Assembly: GCF_900155395.1 (NCBI RefSeq) | Contig: NZ_LT699707.1 | Span: forward strand, 1 to 62,404 | Source: Merdibacter massiliensis | GTDB taxonomy: Bacteria; Bacillota_I; Bacilli_A; Erysipelotrichales; Erysipelotrichaceae | Length of the DNA: 62,404 bases | Reading direction: 5' to 3' | Part shown: positions 33,975 through 44,466 of the stretch, piece by piece | Layout: each line of letters opens with the position of its first letter | How positions within the stretch are numbered: position 1 is the stretch's first letter | Notes under the pieces: generated by a model | What the model was told of the DNA's origin: nothing | Database searches by the model: none | The model's input: the letters and a program-made list of their open reading frames with translations, nothing else | Made by a program: the position numbers and the translations under genes

Positions 33975-34771
33975 CCAAGAACTCCCATTACGATCATCAT
34001 GACCAACAACAGCAATCCGCCAAACAATAAAGCAAAATCGTAATTTTTCATCTTTAATACTTTATAACGCGTCCTATTCTTTCCAGGTACATATCCTCTT
34101 GCTTCCATTGCATCGGCCAGCTGTACTGCACGGTCCCATGCCGAAACTAACAATGGCACCAATAATGAAAGAATTGCAGAAATTTTTTCCTTGATCGATC
34201 CGTTTTCCAAATCTACTCCACGGGAAGCCTGTGCTTTCATGATGCGCTGCGTTTCTTCGATCAATGTAGGAATGAAACGAAGGGCTATCGATATCATCAT
34301 CGCAATTTCATGTGCAGGCAGACCAATTTTTTGAAATGGTTTTAATAAATCCTCAATACCCAAAGTGAGATCCAAAGGTTTTGTAGTTGCCGTTAGGATC
34401 GTTGTGATCGTCACCATCAAGGCCAAGCGAATCACGATATATAATGTTTGCGAGATTGCTCCGCTATAAATGCGAAAACTGCCCAGCGATAATACGACAT
34501 ATCCGTCATGTATTACTAAAATATTGATCACCAGCAGAAATACCAGCATGAACAACATCGGCCGCATGGCTCTCCAAACAAAAGATAGACGAAGCTTTGC
34601 CAGCAATGCTACCAAACATACAATAACGCCCAGCACGATATATCCACTATAACCGGCAGGAATGAAGATAGCGATCATAACCAATAACATCGCTGCGATC
34701 TTTGCACGTGGATCCATTTTATGTACGATCGAATTTAAGGGAAGATACTGTCCTAATGCGATATTATTCAT
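33965..34771 (-). CDS. ecfT: Energy-coupling factor transporter transmembrane protein EcfT
   Basis: 268 residues with about six transmembrane segments. The coupling-helix motifs are ASRGVDLENG (Ala-Arg-Gly type) and DAMEARGYVPG, which bind the two ATPases. Forms the shared vitamin-uptake module with EcfA1 and EcfA2 and exchangeable S-components encoded elsewhere. Overlaps ecfA2 by 8 nt. Confidence 0.93.
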   Translation of the reverse strand: MNNIALGQYLPLNSIVHKMDPRAKIAAMLLVMIAIFIPAGYSGYIVLGVIVCLVALLAKLRLSFVWRAMRPMLFMLVFLLVINILVIHDGYVVLSLGSFRIYSGAISQTLYIVIRLALMVTITTILTATTKPLDLTLGIEDLLKPFQKIGLPAHEIAMMISIALRFIPTLIEETQRIMKAQASRGVDLENGSIKEKISAILSLLVPLLVSAWDRAVQLADAMEARGYVPGKNRTRYKVLKMKNYDFALLFGGLLLLVMMIVMGVLGCA

Positions 34772-35624
34772 GATCTTTTACCTCCTTTGCAACTTCTTTC
34801 GCCAAGTCTTCTACTGATAAAAGATCATTAGATAATTGAAACCCCTTTTTATTCAAAGCTTCTCTTAAACGAATGATGGCTGGCGGAGTTATACGCAAAT
34901 CACTTAATATCGAAGGATCTTGAAAGAATTCCTGTACTGTCTGATGAAGACAGATCGTTCCATCTTTTACAACAACGACATTATCACAATAGCGTAGCAC
35001 ATGCTCCATATCATGCGTGACCAATAGAACCGTTTTATGAAACTCCCGATTCATCTTGACAAAAAGTTCCATCATTTCCCTAGCACCTTGCGGATCTAAT
35101 CCAGCTGTCGGCTCATCTAAGACAAGGACATTTGGATCCATCGCTAAAATACCCGCAATCGCTACACGCCTTTTCTGTCCGCCTGATAATTCAAATGGAG
35201 AACGCTGTAAATATGTTTCTGGCAGCCCAACATAAGGAAGGACCTTTCTTGCCGTTGCACATGCTTCTTCTACTGTTGCGCCAAAGTTCTTCGGTCCAAA
35301 AGCGATATCTTTTTCTACAGTTTCTTCAAATAACTGATATTCAGGAAATTGAAACACCAAACCTACATTTTTACGCAGTTCTTTTAAATTCTTTGGTTTC
35401 TCTTTTGCCTGTATTAGATTCCCGCATACTTCTAATTCACCTTTTGTAGGTAACAGAAGTGCATTCAAGTGTTGAACCAAGGTAGATTTTCCGCTGCCGG
35501 TCTCTCCAATAATTGCGGTAATTTTATTCTCCTCGATATTTAAATCGATATTCTTTAATGCGGCATAAGAAAACGGTGTCCCGCTATTATAAGTATGTGC
35601 TACTCCCCGAAACGTAATCGACAT
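34764..35624 (-). CDS. ecfA2: Energy-coupling factor transporter ATPase EcfA2
   Basis: 286 residues. Walker A GETGSGKST, Q-loop FQFPEYQLFEETV, signature LSGGQKRRVAIAG, Walker B VLVLDEPTAGLDP and switch His in THDMEH. Overlaps ecfA1 by 25 nt. Works as a heterodimer with EcfA1 at the cytoplasmic face of EcfT. Confidence 0.95.
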   Translation of the reverse strand: MSITFRGVAHTYNSGTPFSYAALKNIDLNIEENKITAIIGETGSGKSTLVQHLNALLLPTKGELEVCGNLIQAKEKPKNLKELRKNVGLVFQFPEYQLFEETVEKDIAFGPKNFGATVEEACATARKVLPYVGLPETYLQRSPFELSGGQKRRVAIAGILAMDPNVLVLDEPTAGLDPQGAREMMELFVKMNREFHKTVLLVTHDMEHVLRYCDNVVVVKDGTICLHQTVQEFFQDPSILSDLRITPPAIIRLREALNKKGFQLSNDLLSVEDLAKEVAKEVKDHE

Positions 35625-36427
35625 AGTTCTTCCACCACTCTTTCCATTTGAATTTCTTCATGTAATTGGACTCCCTGCTGTTCCATGGCATGTACAAATT
35701 TTAATGCAAAAGGAACATCAAGATGCAGATCCACTAATTCTTTTTCTCTTTTCAATATCATTTGCGGTGTTCCATCCATGACTACTTTGCCGCCGCTCAT
35801 TACAATTACATGATCACTATGTGCCATTTCCTCAATATCATGCGTAATCGATACGATAGTCATCTTTGATTCTTCATGGATTTTTTTGATCAATGCATTA
35901 ATTTCAGTTTTTCCTTTTGGATCCAGCATACTGGTAGACTCATCAAAAATTAAAATTTGCGGAGCAATTGCTAATACGCTCGCTATTGCCACACGTTGTT
36001 TTTGTCCGCCCGAAAGCTTTGTAGGTTCACTGTTCAGATACTTGCTCATATTCACACGTTCTGCATAGTTTTCAATAATTTCCTGCATTTTCTCTTGAGG
36101 AACTTGATGATTTTCTAACCCAAAAGCAATATCATCCGCAACGGTTGCACCAATAAACTGGTTATCCGGATTCTGAAATACGATCCCGATTTTATTTCGT
36201 ATATCGTACACACTGTCTTCGTTTAATTCTACACCATCTACGCGAATGTTTCCTGATTTAGCTTCCATCAATCCGATCAATAGTTTTGCAATGGTCGATT
36301 TGCCCGATCCATTATGGCCAACGATCGTTGTATAACTGCCTTCTTCAATTTGAAAACTCACGTCTTTCAACACATCTTCTTCTCCGTCATAAGAAAACGA
36401 TAAATGTTCTACTTCTATCTTTTGCAT
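35600..36427 (-). CDS. ecfA1: Energy-coupling factor transporter ATPase EcfA1
   Basis: 275 residues from ATG at 36427, 6 nt after GAGGTG. Walker A GHNGSGKST, FQNPDNQFIGATV, signature LSGGQKQRVAIAS, Walker B ILIFDESTSMLDP and THDIEEM. First of the ecf genes. The 110 bp upstream carry no other gene. Confidence 0.95.
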   Translation of the reverse strand: MQKIEVEHLSFSYDGEEDVLKDVSFQIEEGSYTTIVGHNGSGKSTIAKLLIGLMEAKSGNIRVDGVELNEDSVYDIRNKIGIVFQNPDNQFIGATVADDIAFGLENHQVPQEKMQEIIENYAERVNMSKYLNSEPTKLSGGQKQRVAIASVLAIAPQILIFDESTSMLDPKGKTEINALIKKIHEESKMTIVSITHDIEEMAHSDHVIVMSGGKVVMDGTPQMILKREKELVDLHLDVPFALKFVHAMEQQGVQLHEEIQMERVVEELCRLRFGE

Positions 36428-36537
36428 GATCATCACCTCAAAGATTCAACTGTTTTATTATACACCACGAAACAGTGGAAAACAAACAATAAAAAGGAGG
36501 ATCCATTCGTTTAGATCCCCTATTTTATCACTTTCCT

Positions 36538-37110
36538 CTAATACACCGGGTTGCAGTGCCATCCCTCGTATGTACCGTTTTGTTTTTTTGTTTCTTCATA
36601 TAGGTAAAACACATGCTGAAGCATGATTTCATGATCCATTGGTGCGATATGCATGACAACAGCTACTTTTGGATCTTCTCCTTTTGTAACTACATATCCG
36701 CGCTTGATAACTGTCTCTTTGAAACTAGCTAATGCTGTTTCATCTGGAAATGACATTTGATGCTCTACCGGTCTTTCTGCGCTATGTATATCCCCTACAG
36801 CAGCAAGTGCAGAAATCGCATCCGTTACATTCTTTTCGATCTTTGCCTTTGTTTCGTCATCCATCACAAAGGGGGGTTGTGCATTCGCTTCCTCTTCTTT
36901 AAACGCAGGAATATCTACATCGACATCGGCAGCAGTAGACGCGCTGACATCATCAATATGCATATCATCAAAAGAATCTCCTTCTTCATCTAATAGCAAT
37001 CCTTCATCCAGTTTTATGATCTCTTTTTTGTCTTTCTGCAGTTTATAAACTGCCAACGCAACTGCGCCACCAACTGCAGCAATTGCAGGAATTAGTCTTG
37101 AAAGTTTCAT
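36538..37110 (-). CDS. Membrane-anchored protein with RraB-like C-terminal domain
   Basis: 190 residues. One N-terminal transmembrane helix (LIPAIAAVGGAVALAVYKL), an acidic linker (about 35-75) and a C-terminal domain (about 115-190). That domain's pattern, FPDETALASFKETVIKRGY, VVMHIAPMDHEIM and NGTYEGWHCNPVY, recalls RraB-type ribonuclease-regulator folds. This assignment is tentative. It lies between trmR and ecfA1, in a position not usual for this cluster. Confidence 0.6.
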   Translation of the reverse strand: MKLSRLIPAIAAVGGAVALAVYKLQKDKKEIIKLDEGLLLDEEGDSFDDMHIDDVSASTAADVDVDIPAFKEEEANAQPPFVMDDETKAKIEKNVTDAISALAAVGDIHSAERPVEHQMSFPDETALASFKETVIKRGYVVTKGEDPKVAVVMHIAPMDHEIMLQHVFYLYEETKKQNGTYEGWHCNPVY

Positions 37111-37172
37111 AAGTGTGACCTCCTCATTATTAATCTTATTGTATCACACTTCACATAGATAATTCGTGTGAT

Positions 37173-37760
37173 TTATCTTTTTTTGGAAACTGCGATTCCA
37201 TCTCCTATTTCATAGAATTGTGTTTCATATTTCTTATTCTCTTTTAAATAATCAATGTATAATTTGATCTTTCGTACCAATGCCCTCGTTGCTCTGCTCT
37301 TGGGAATCACTTCTCCGCTCACCATACCGTGAAATCCCAAATTATCAGACAGAATATATCCTCCTGTTTGCAAATATGGCTCATAACGTTCAAAGAAACG
37401 TATATACTGCGCCTTAGCAGCATCGATAAAGATCAGGTCATATCTTCCACTTACGCTGGCCTCTAATGCATCCGCTAGTTGTATGTTGATTTGGTTTTCC
37501 AATTTTGCTTCTTGTATATTTTGTTTTGCAAGATGATACCGCTCTTCATCCCGCTCGATCGTATCAACGTGAATATCATCTGCTAGCATTGCCATTCGAA
37601 TTGCTGAATAACCAATGGCACTCCCAATTTCTAGAATATTTTTGCAATTTTGTTCGTCAATGAATCGCAATAAGAATTCAATACCGTCTTTCTCCATGAT
37701 CGGTACATGATGTTCTTTTGCATATGCTTCCATCTTTTGAATTAGATCCATATCCTTCAC
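37173..37760 (-). CDS. O-methyltransferase, TrmR-like (tRNA 5-hydroxyuridine methyltransferase family)
   Basis: 195 residues, class I SAM-dependent fold. Motif I ILEIGSAIGYSAIRMA, acidic loop VDTIERDEERY, YDLIFIDAAKAQYIRFF and YILSDNLGFHGMV. It resembles YrrM/TrmR, which methylates hydroxyuridine at the tRNA wobble position. A catechol-type small-molecule O-methyltransferase is the alternative. Transcribed after the rplQ terminator. Confidence 0.75.
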   Translation of the reverse strand: MKDMDLIQKMEAYAKEHHVPIMEKDGIEFLLRFIDEQNCKNILEIGSAIGYSAIRMAMLADDIHVDTIERDEERYHLAKQNIQEAKLENQINIQLADALEASVSGRYDLIFIDAAKAQYIRFFERYEPYLQTGGYILSDNLGFHGMVSGEVIPKSRATRALVRKIKLYIDYLKENKKYETQFYEIGDGIAVSKKR

Positions 37761-37793
37761 TCCATTTCCCGGGCAATATGTATAAGTATAGCA

Positions 37794-37818
37794 TAAAAAA
37801 GGGACACTTTCATGTCCC
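37794..37818 (-). terminator. Terminator after rplQ
   Basis: GGGACA (37801-37806) pairs with TGTCCC (37813-37818), followed on the minus strand by TTTTTT. It marks the end of the S10-spc-alpha transcription unit. Confidence 0.85.
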
Positions 37819-37832
37819 TATGATTCGTATAA

Positions 37833-38198
37833 TTATTTAACGAATTCAACGATTGCCATTGGAGCAGCATCACCGCGACGAATACGTGTTTTGATCACAC
37901 GTGTATATCCACCTTTACGATCTGCATATTTAGGAGCAATCTCACTGAATAATTTCTGCAAAGCAGTTGTTCCTTTTTCTTCATCAACAACTACGTTGCG
38001 AATATAAGCAGCTGCCTGACGACGTGCATGTAAGTCACCACGTTTTGCCAATGTAACAAGTTCATCCATTACACTGCTCAATTCTTTTGCTTTCATTTCA
38101 GTTGTTTCTATCTGTTCTGCTTCAATCAAAGAAGTAACCATGTTACGCAACAATGCTTTACGATGATCTGCAGTACGTCCTAATTTACGATTCCACAT
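37833..38198 (-). CDS. rplQ: 50S ribosomal protein L17 (bL17)
   Basis: 121 residues. [20 protein letters not shown] at the N-terminus and [20 protein letters not shown] near the end. Near the peptide exit tunnel of the large subunit. Last gene of the alpha operon, 23 bp after rpoA, followed by a clear terminator. Confidence 0.97.
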   Translation of the reverse strand: MWNRKLGRTADHRKALLRNMVTSLIEAEQIETTEMKAKELSSVMDELVTLAKRGDLHARRQAAAYIRNVVVDEEKGTTALQKLFSEIAPKYADRKGGYTRVIKTRIRRGDAAPMAIVEFVK

Positions 38199-38221
38199 TT
38201 GGTAGTTAACCTCCTTCAGCC

Positions 38222-39181
38222 TTATTCATAAGATTTAAAGCTAAGACCCAATTCATAGATCTTATCTTTGACTTCTTTCAGTGATTTCTTGCCAAGGTTA
38301 CGAACCCGCATCATTTCATCCTCTGTTTTTTGTGTCAATTCTTCAACCGTTTGAATACCTGCACGTTTTAAACAGTTATATGAACGAACGGATAAGTCCA
38401 AGTCTTCAATCATCATGACAAGTCCCTTGTTTTGAACTTCACCTTGTGCTTCCTTCATAACAGAATCCATATCATTGATCTGTTCATGAACGCTTGTTAA
38501 GATTTCCAAATGATCAATCAGGATCTTTGCAGCCCAAGCAACAGATTCAGCCGGAGTGATCGATCCATCTGTCGTGATCTCCAAGGTTACTTTGTCATAT
38601 TTTGCATTTTGACCAACGCGTGTTGGTTCAGATAAATAAGATACTTTTTCCACTGGTGTATAAATTGCATCAGTATAAATAGTTCCCAATGGTTGGTTTT
38701 GTGTTTGATACAATGCTTTATTTGTATCTGCACTCACATAACCACGTCCAACACGGGCCTGCAATTCCATTTCAAGAACGCCGTCTTCTTCCAATGTGCA
38801 GATGTACTGATCTTTGCTCAGAACTTCAACACCTTCTGGACAAATGATATCAGCGCCAGTTACTTCACCTGGACCGCGTTTTGAAATGCGCAGTGTATAT
38901 ACCTCATCATCTTGGATCTTCAAGATTAATTTCTTGATATTCAAAATGATTGCCGTCACATCTTCTACAACCCCAGGAATAGCTGTAAATTCATGATATA
39001 CGCCATCCATCTTGATTGCAAAAACGGCAGCTCCCGGTAAAGAGGAGAGCAAAACACGTCTCAGTGCGTTACCGATCGTTGTACCGAATCCACGTTCCAA
39101 TGGTTCAAATACAAACTTACCGTAGTGTTCAGATTCTACGTATTCTTTTACTTCAAAATTTGCACGTTCGAATTTTTGCAT
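38222..39181 (-). CDS. rpoA: RNA polymerase alpha subunit
   Basis: 319 residues. N-terminal dimerisation domain with [20 protein letters not shown] and a C-terminal domain with [16 protein letters not shown] and [15 protein letters not shown], which binds UP elements and activators. Normal length. Between rpsK and rplQ as in most Bacillota. Confidence 0.97.
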   Translation of the reverse strand: MQKFERANFEVKEYVESEHYGKFVFEPLERGFGTTIGNALRRVLLSSLPGAAVFAIKMDGVYHEFTAIPGVVEDVTAIILNIKKLILKIQDDEVYTLRISKRGPGEVTGADIICPEGVEVLSKDQYICTLEEDGVLEMELQARVGRGYVSADTNKALYQTQNQPLGTIYTDAIYTPVEKVSYLSEPTRVGQNAKYDKVTLEITTDGSITPAESVAWAAKILIDHLEILTSVHEQINDMDSVMKEAQGEVQNKGLVMMIEDLDLSVRSYNCLKRAGIQTVEELTQKTEDEMMRVRNLGKKSLKEVKDKIYELGLSFKSYE

Positions 39182-39206
39182 ACGATACCTCCTCAGCTAA
39201 GGTTTA

Positions 39207-39602
39207 TTAACCACGTGGTCGTTTTGGTGGACGACATCCGTTGTGCGGGATTGGTGTTACATCATTGATCATAGTGATCTCAAGACCTGCTACCTGCAGA
39301 GCACGAACTGCTGCTTCACGTCCAGGACCTGGACCTTTTACGTTAACAGATACCTGTTTCATACCATTGTCAATAGCAGCTTTACCAGCAGCTTCTCCAG
39401 CCATCTGTGCTGCATATGGAGTAGATTTACGAGAACCTTTAAAGCCAAGTGCTCCAGCACTAGACCATGCTACAGCGTTCCCACTCTCATCTGTAATAGT
39501 GACGATAGTATTATTGAACGTTGAATGAATATGTGCACATCCGCGCGCTATATTCTTACGAACACGACGTTTACGAGATGTGGATTTTGTATTCTTTGCC
39601 AT
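39207..39602 (-). CDS. rpsK: 30S ribosomal protein S11 (uS11)
   Basis: 131 residues. [34 protein letters not shown] and the C-terminal [14 protein letters not shown]. Platform protein contacting the mRNA exit region. 23 bp after rpsM. Confidence 0.97.
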   Translation of the reverse strand: MAKNTKSTSRKRRVRKNIARGCAHIHSTFNNTIVTITDESGNAVAWSSAGALGFKGSRKSTPYAAQMAGEAAGKAAIDNGMKQVSVNVKGPGPGREAAVRALQVAGLEITMINDVTPIPHNGCRPPKRPRG

Positions 39603-39625
39603 ACTTTACTTCCTCCTATGTCGTC

Positions 39626-39991
39626 CTACTTCTTCTTGTTCGCTACTGTGCGGCTTGGGCCTTTACGAGTACGAGCATTTGTTTTTGTACGCTGTCCACG
39701 TACTGGCAGACCTTTACGATGACGGATACCACGATAGCATCCAATTTCCATCAAACGTTTGATGTTCAATGCAACTTCACGACGCAAATCACCTTCTACT
39801 TTGATTGCATCTACTTCTTTACGGATTGCATTTACTTGTTCGTCTGTCAGATCTTTTACACGGATATCCTCGCTGATCCCAGTTTTTGCTAAGATCTGTT
39901 CTGCTGTCGGACGACCGATACCATAAATATAAGTTAATGATACTACAACACGTTTGTCACGTGGAATATCAACTCCTGCAATACGAGCCAT
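39626..39991 (-). CDS. rpsM: 30S ribosomal protein S13 (uS13)
   Basis: 121 residues. [31 protein letters not shown] and the basic tail [15 protein letters not shown] that reaches the P-site tRNA. Forms inter-subunit bridges. Follows rpmJ by 17 bp. Confidence 0.97.
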   Translation of the reverse strand: MARIAGVDIPRDKRVVVSLTYIYGIGRPTAEQILAKTGISEDIRVKDLTDEQVNAIRKEVDAIKVEGDLRREVALNIKRLMEIGCYRGIRHRKGLPVRGQRTKTNARTRKGPSRTVANKKK

Positions 39992-40008
39992 ATTGGTTTA
40001 TACCTCCA

Positions 40009-40125
40009 TTAGTTTCCTTGTCTTTGTTTATGTTTTGGATTTTCACAAATAACCATTACGCGACCTTTACGTTTAATTACACGGCATTTATCGCACATTG
40101 GTTTGACAGATGGTCTTACTTTCAT
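40009..40125 (-). CDS. rpmJ: 50S ribosomal protein L36 (bL36), zinc-binding form
   Basis: 38 residues: [20 protein letters not shown], then [16 protein letters not shown]. Cys11, Cys14, Cys27 and His32 give the C+ zinc-binding form. Start ATG at 40125 with GGAGG upstream. Between infA and rpsM as usual. Confidence 0.95.
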   Translation of the reverse strand: MKVRPSVKPMCDKCRVIKRKGRVMVICENPKHKQRQGN

Positions 40126-40149
40126 TTGTCTTCCTCCTTGTATTCACGA

Positions 40150-40368
40150 CTATTTATGTCGGAATGTTATACGCCCACGTGTTAAATCATAAGGCGAGAT
40201 TTCAACAGTTACACGATCCCCTGGTAAAATGCGGATGTAATGCATACGGATTTTACCAGAAACGTGAGCCAGTATTTCGTGTCCATTTGCTAATCTCACT
40301 TTGAACATTGCATTTGGCAGTGTATCGATGACTTCGCCATCGATTTCGATCACATCTTGTTTACCCAT
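40150..40368 (-). CDS. infA: Translation initiation factor IF-1
   Basis: 72 residues, OB fold: [56 protein letters not shown]. Binds the 30S A site during initiation. Overlaps the map stop by 8 nt. Confidence 0.97.
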   Translation of the reverse strand: MGKQDVIEIDGEVIDTLPNAMFKVRLANGHEILAHVSGKIRMHYIRILPGDRVTVEISPYDLTRGRITFRHK

Positions 40369-41134
40369 TCTCTGGATGTTCCTCCTTTATCAGTGTAGTG
40401 AGTATTTCATACCCATTGTTTGTTATTGCGATTGTATGTTCGTAATGTGCGGCTTTTGCTCCATCTTTGGTAATTACGCCCCAGCCATCCTTCAATACTC
40501 TCGTTTGTGGTCGTCCTGCTAGAACCATTGGTTCAACAGCAATCGTCATGCCTGGCTTTAAGATCACTCCATAGCCTGCAGGACCAAAATTCGGAACCGC
40601 CGGATCCTCATGTATGTTTTTTCCGACGCCATGTCCTGTATAATCTCTTGGAATTGAGTAGCCATGCGCAAACACAAACTCGCCAATTGCATGAGATATA
40701 TCAGTTAAACGATTCCCCGCTTTTGCATATTTTAAACCTTCAAACAAAGAAGCTTCACTGATCTGCATCAACCTTTGATCCGCTTCATCGATCACTCCTA
40801 CAGCATATGTCCAAGCGGAATCGCCATGGTACCCTTGATAACAGGCCCCAATATCGACTGAAACAATGTCTCCCTCTTTTAATATGGTATCATCTGGAAT
40901 ACCGTGAACCAAAAGAGAGTTAACGGAAATACATGTAGCCGCAGGAAAGCCATACAGACCTTTAAAGGAAGGTATGGCTCCCGCTTTTACAATGACGTCC
41001 TCACATAACGCATTTAATTGTTTTGTCGTCATGCCGGGACGAATATTGCAATGGACACATTCGTGTGCTAAAGCTACGATTCGTCCTGCTTCACGCATTT
41101 TCTGTAGTTCACCGGCTGTTTTTAGATGGATCAT
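40361..41134 (-). CDS. map: Type I methionine aminopeptidase
   Basis: 257 residues. Metal ligands are in [20 protein letters not shown] (two Asp), [17 protein letters not shown] (His), IAVEPMV and [10 protein letters not shown] (two Glu). Removes N-terminal Met from nascent proteins. 3 bp after adk. Confidence 0.96.
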   Translation of the reverse strand: MIHLKTAGELQKMREAGRIVALAHECVHCNIRPGMTTKQLNALCEDVIVKAGAIPSFKGLYGFPAATCISVNSLLVHGIPDDTILKEGDIVSVDIGACYQGYHGDSAWTYAVGVIDEADQRLMQISEASLFEGLKYAKAGNRLTDISHAIGEFVFAHGYSIPRDYTGHGVGKNIHEDPAVPNFGPAGYGVILKPGMTIAVEPMVLAGRPQTRVLKDGWGVITKDGAKAAHYEHTIAITNNGYEILTTLIKEEHPENG

Positions 41135-41137
41135 TTC

Positions 41138-41788
41138 TTACTCCGCATCTAACGCAGCCTGCACATCCTGCCAAACTTGTTCGATTGGCTGATCAGCGTT
41201 AATATGCTTTACTATTCCTTTTTTGTCATAGTAATCCAATACAGGTTGTGTTTGTTTTGTATATTCATCTAAACGAACTTTCAAACTTTCTTCTGTATCA
41301 TCTTTACGCTGATAAAGTTCTCCACCACAAACATCACAAACTCCTTCTTTTTTTGGAGGTTTTGTAGTTAAGTGATAGATCTCACCACAGTTTTTACATA
41401 AGCGACGTCCTGTGATACGACCTGCTAAAACAGAGAAATCCAATTCCATTGCAATTACTTTATCAATTGCAAGATCAGTTCCTTCGCTTAATTCATTAAA
41501 TGCTAATGCCTGATCCAATGTTCTTGGATAACCATCCAATAAAAAGCCATTTTTGCGATCTGTTAGATTTTCTAAATAACTTTTAACCATTTTATTGGTT
41601 ACTTCATCCGGCACTAACAACCCTTTATCCATATAACTTTTTGCTAACATTCCCAGCTCTGTCTGATTACCGATTTCGCTGCGGAAGATATCACCTGTAG
41701 AAATATGGTTGATATTGTACTTTTCTACGATTTTTGCGGACATTGTACCTTTTCCAGCACCAGGTCCGCCCATGATCAAGATATTCAT
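41138..41788 (-). CDS. adk: Adenylate kinase (zinc-LID type)
   Basis: 216 residues from ATG at 41788, with GAAGGTG 8 nt upstream. P-loop MGGPGAGKGTMS, GFLLDGYPRTLDQA and a LID with two Cys pairs (CKNCGEIYH, CDVCGGELYQR) typical of Gram-positive zinc-binding enzymes. Interconverts ATP+AMP and 2 ADP. Between secY and map. Confidence 0.97.
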   Translation of the reverse strand: MNILIMGGPGAGKGTMSAKIVEKYNINHISTGDIFRSEIGNQTELGMLAKSYMDKGLLVPDEVTNKMVKSYLENLTDRKNGFLLDGYPRTLDQALAFNELSEGTDLAIDKVIAMELDFSVLAGRITGRRLCKNCGEIYHLTTKPPKKEGVCDVCGGELYQRKDDTEESLKVRLDEYTKQTQPVLDYYDKKGIVKHINADQPIEQVWQDVQAALDAE

Positions 41789-41809
41789 TTGATACACCTT
41801 CTTCTAATT

Positions 41810-43102
41810 TTATTCAAAGAAACGCTTATAAGATTTCTGCGTCATTTGACCCTCTAACTGTTTTACAGTTTCAAGCGCTACACCGACAACGATGATGATA
41901 CCAGTTCCACCAATTCCCATTGAGCTCGGCAAACTTGTGAACAATGGAATTGCGTGCGGCAATACGGAAATAAAGGCCAGACCGATCGAACCTAAAACAG
42001 TGATTCGGCATAAAACTTTATTTACATATTCTTTTGTCTCATTGCCTGGGCGAATACCTGGAATATACGTTCCGGATTTACCCAAATTCTCTGCTATTTT
42101 AGCAGGATCGATCTGCAGCTTTGTGTAGAAGAATGTAAACAGAATGATCAATACGACATAAATGCACAAACTCCAGCCATTCTTCATGCCTAAAAAGTAA
42201 TTCATTCCTTGAATGAAACTGTTTGAAGGGAAGAAACTAGCTATTTGAATTGGCGCCATCATGATCGCGTTAGCAAAAATGACTGGAATGACGCTCGCTG
42301 AATTTATCTTCAACGGCAAATATGTCATATCCTTACGTCTGTTTGTAATCGTGCTTGAAGTATATTGAATTGGAATCTTTCTTTCCGCTAAATTCATAAA
42401 TACAACAAATACGATGATCAACAGATAGCACAAAATATAAAGGGCAAAGCTTAAGAGTCCACTAAACGCTGCACTGCCGGCATCTGAACCAACCAAAGTT
42501 GTCCACATAGAAGATACCTGATTTGGCAAACGACCTACGATACCAGCAAAAATGATGATAGATACACCATTGCCGATACCTTTTAAAGAAATACGATCGC
42601 CCAACCATAACAAGAACATGCTGCCGGCTGTAAAGATCGTTGCGATATACAAGATCTTTGACATAGTTGCTCCGCCGTCGATCAACGTTGAATATTGATT
42701 GGAGAATCCCCATACTAAGAAACCAGCTTGTACAAAACCGAGAACAACAGCCATATAACGAGTGTATCGATCCAACTGTTTTCTTCCTTTTGCACCGCCT
42801 TTAGCTAATTCGCTCAGCGGAGGAATAACATCCATCGAAAGCAACTGAATAATGATCGATGCTGTGATGTATGGTGTAACGCCTAGTGCGAAGACAGAGA
42901 ACTGTTCCAGCCCTCCGCCTCCTAATAAGCTTATCATAGTAAACAGGGTGTTGTCACCCATTCCTTGCACTAAATCTGAAGTATTTACTCCAGGAACAGT
43001 AAGTGCAGAACCCATACGGAAGATAAAGAGTACCAACAATGTATATAAGATACGTTTTCGAATATCTTTATTTTTGATCATTGCGGTAAACTTGCTAAAC
43101 AT
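41810..43102 (-). CDS. secY: Preprotein translocase subunit SecY
   Basis: 430 residues with ten transmembrane helices. The plug and lateral-gate region is near GLEQFSVFALGVTPYITASI, and the cytoplasmic loop holds LAERKIPIQY. Forms the SecYEG channel for secretion and membrane insertion. Follows rplO by 1 bp in the spc cluster. Confidence 0.97.
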   Translation of the reverse strand: MFSKFTAMIKNKDIRKRILYTLLVLFIFRMGSALTVPGVNTSDLVQGMGDNTLFTMISLLGGGGLEQFSVFALGVTPYITASIIIQLLSMDVIPPLSELAKGGAKGRKQLDRYTRYMAVVLGFVQAGFLVWGFSNQYSTLIDGGATMSKILYIATIFTAGSMFLLWLGDRISLKGIGNGVSIIIFAGIVGRLPNQVSSMWTTLVGSDAGSAAFSGLLSFALYILCYLLIIVFVVFMNLAERKIPIQYTSSTITNRRKDMTYLPLKINSASVIPVIFANAIMMAPIQIASFFPSNSFIQGMNYFLGMKNGWSLCIYVVLIILFTFFYTKLQIDPAKIAENLGKSGTYIPGIRPGNETKEYVNKVLCRITVLGSIGLAFISVLPHAIPLFTSLPSSMGIGGTGIIIVVGVALETVKQLEGQMTQKSYKRFFE

Positions 43103-43103
43103 A

Positions 43104-43544
43104 TTAGATTACCTCTGCTTTTCCGCCTGCATTCTCAATCGCTGCAATTGCGCTCTTGGAAAATTTATTTGCTTTTACAGTCAGTTTCTTTTCCAATGTT
43201 CCTTCACCCAAGATCTTGATACCATTTAATTCTTTTTTTACAAGACCGGCTTCGATCAACAATTCTGGAGTAACTTCTGCACCGTCTTCAAAACGATTCA
43301 AGCTATCCAGATTAACGATTGCATATTCTTTGCGAGCAAAGTTTGTGAAGCCGCGCTTAGGCAAACGTCTTGCTAATGGTGTTTGACCACCTTCAAATCC
43401 AAGACGAACTCCTCCGCCACTTCTTGCTTTCTGACCTTTTTGTCCACGGCCAGCTGTTTTACCATTTCCGGAACCTTGTCCACGTCCAACACGATTACGT
43501 GTCTGACGAGAACCTTCCGTATATTTCAATTCATGTAGTTTCAT
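43104..43544 (-). CDS. rplO: 50S ribosomal protein L15 (uL15)
   Basis: 146 residues from ATG at 43544, 8 nt after [26 protein letters not shown] and [17 protein letters not shown]. Binds 23S rRNA during assembly. Only 14 bp separate it from rpsE, so the rpmD (L30) gene found here in most Bacillota is absent. Confidence 0.97.
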   Translation of the reverse strand: MKLHELKYTEGSRQTRNRVGRGQGSGNGKTAGRGQKGQKARSGGGVRLGFEGGQTPLARRLPKRGFTNFARKEYAIVNLDSLNRFEDGAEVTPELLIEAGLVKKELNGIKILGEGTLEKKLTVKANKFSKSAIAAIENAGGKAEVI

Positions 43545-43558
43545 TTTCAATCCTCCTG

Positions 43559-44071
43559 CTAACCGCGAATTTCTTCTGGTTTTTTACCACGAAGGCGAGC
43601 AATGTCTTCTACTGTCTTCAAATTCTGCAATGCATCTACTGTCGCACGCACCATGTTGATTGGTGTACGGCTTCCGATACATTTTGATAAGATATCACTG
43701 ATTCCAGCTAATTCTAATACGGCACGCACAGCACCACCGGCGATAACTCCGGTACCTTCGCTAGCTGGACGCAGGAAGACCTCACCTGCACCATAAATAC
43801 CAGTAATTTCATGAGGAATGGTCGTTCCGATGATCGGAACACGGAACAGGTTCTTCTTTGCATCTTCTTCAGCTTTACGAATTGCATCAGGAACCTCGTT
43901 TGCTTTACCAGTTCCAAAACCAACACGTCCTTTTTTATCTCCGATAACTACAAGAGCAGCGAAGCGGAAACGACGTCCACCTTTAACTACTTTGGTTACA
44001 CGGTTGATCGTTACGACACGTGTCTCAAATTCTTTTTCGCGATCACGATCTCTTCTTGGTTTGCGTTCCAT
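43559..44071 (-). CDS. rpsE: 30S ribosomal protein S5 (uS5)
   Basis: 170 residues from ATG at 44071. An ATG two codons earlier sits too close to [26 protein letters not shown], the double-stranded RNA-binding region and [19 protein letters not shown] are conserved. Functions in decoding accuracy and mRNA unwinding. Confidence 0.97.
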   Translation of the reverse strand: MERKPRRDRDREKEFETRVVTINRVTKVVKGGRRFRFAALVVIGDKKGRVGFGTGKANEVPDAIRKAEEDAKKNLFRVPIIGTTIPHEITGIYGAGEVFLRPASEGTGVIAGGAVRAVLELAGISDILSKCIGSRTPINMVRATVDALQNLKTVEDIARLRGKKPEEIRG

Positions 44072-44085
44072 TCGCATGACCTCCC

Positions 44086-44442
44086 TTAAAATTTCAGGCC
44101 GGCTTCTCTAGCCGCCTCAGCTACTGCTTTTACACGTCCAGTGTAAATATATCCGCCACGGTCAAATACCACATTTGTAATATTCTTCTCCAAAGCACGC
44201 TCAGCAATTGCCTTACCAACAGCTTTTGCAGCTTCGATGTTACCGCCATTTGCTAATTTCAATTCAACGCTGCTAGCAGATACCAGCGTATTTCCATTTA
44301 CATCGTCAATAATCTGTACATGGATATGTGCATTAGAACGGAATACGTTCAAACGTGGGCATTCAGGTGTACCACTGATTTTTCTACGTACACGTACGTG
44401 ACGACGAATTCTTTCATCATTTCTAGATACTTTCTTAAGCAT
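44086..44442 (-). CDS. rplR: 50S ribosomal protein L18 (uL18)
   Basis: 118 residues. [34 protein letters not shown] and [20 protein letters not shown]. Binds 5S rRNA with L5 in the central protuberance. 24 bp after rplF. Confidence 0.97.
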   Translation of the reverse strand: MLKKVSRNDERIRRHVRVRRKISGTPECPRLNVFRSNAHIHVQIIDDVNGNTLVSASSVELKLANGGNIEAAKAVGKAIAERALEKNITNVVFDRGGYIYTGRVKAVAEAAREAGLKF

Positions 44443-44466
44443 AGTACATAATCTCCTTTCCCACTA

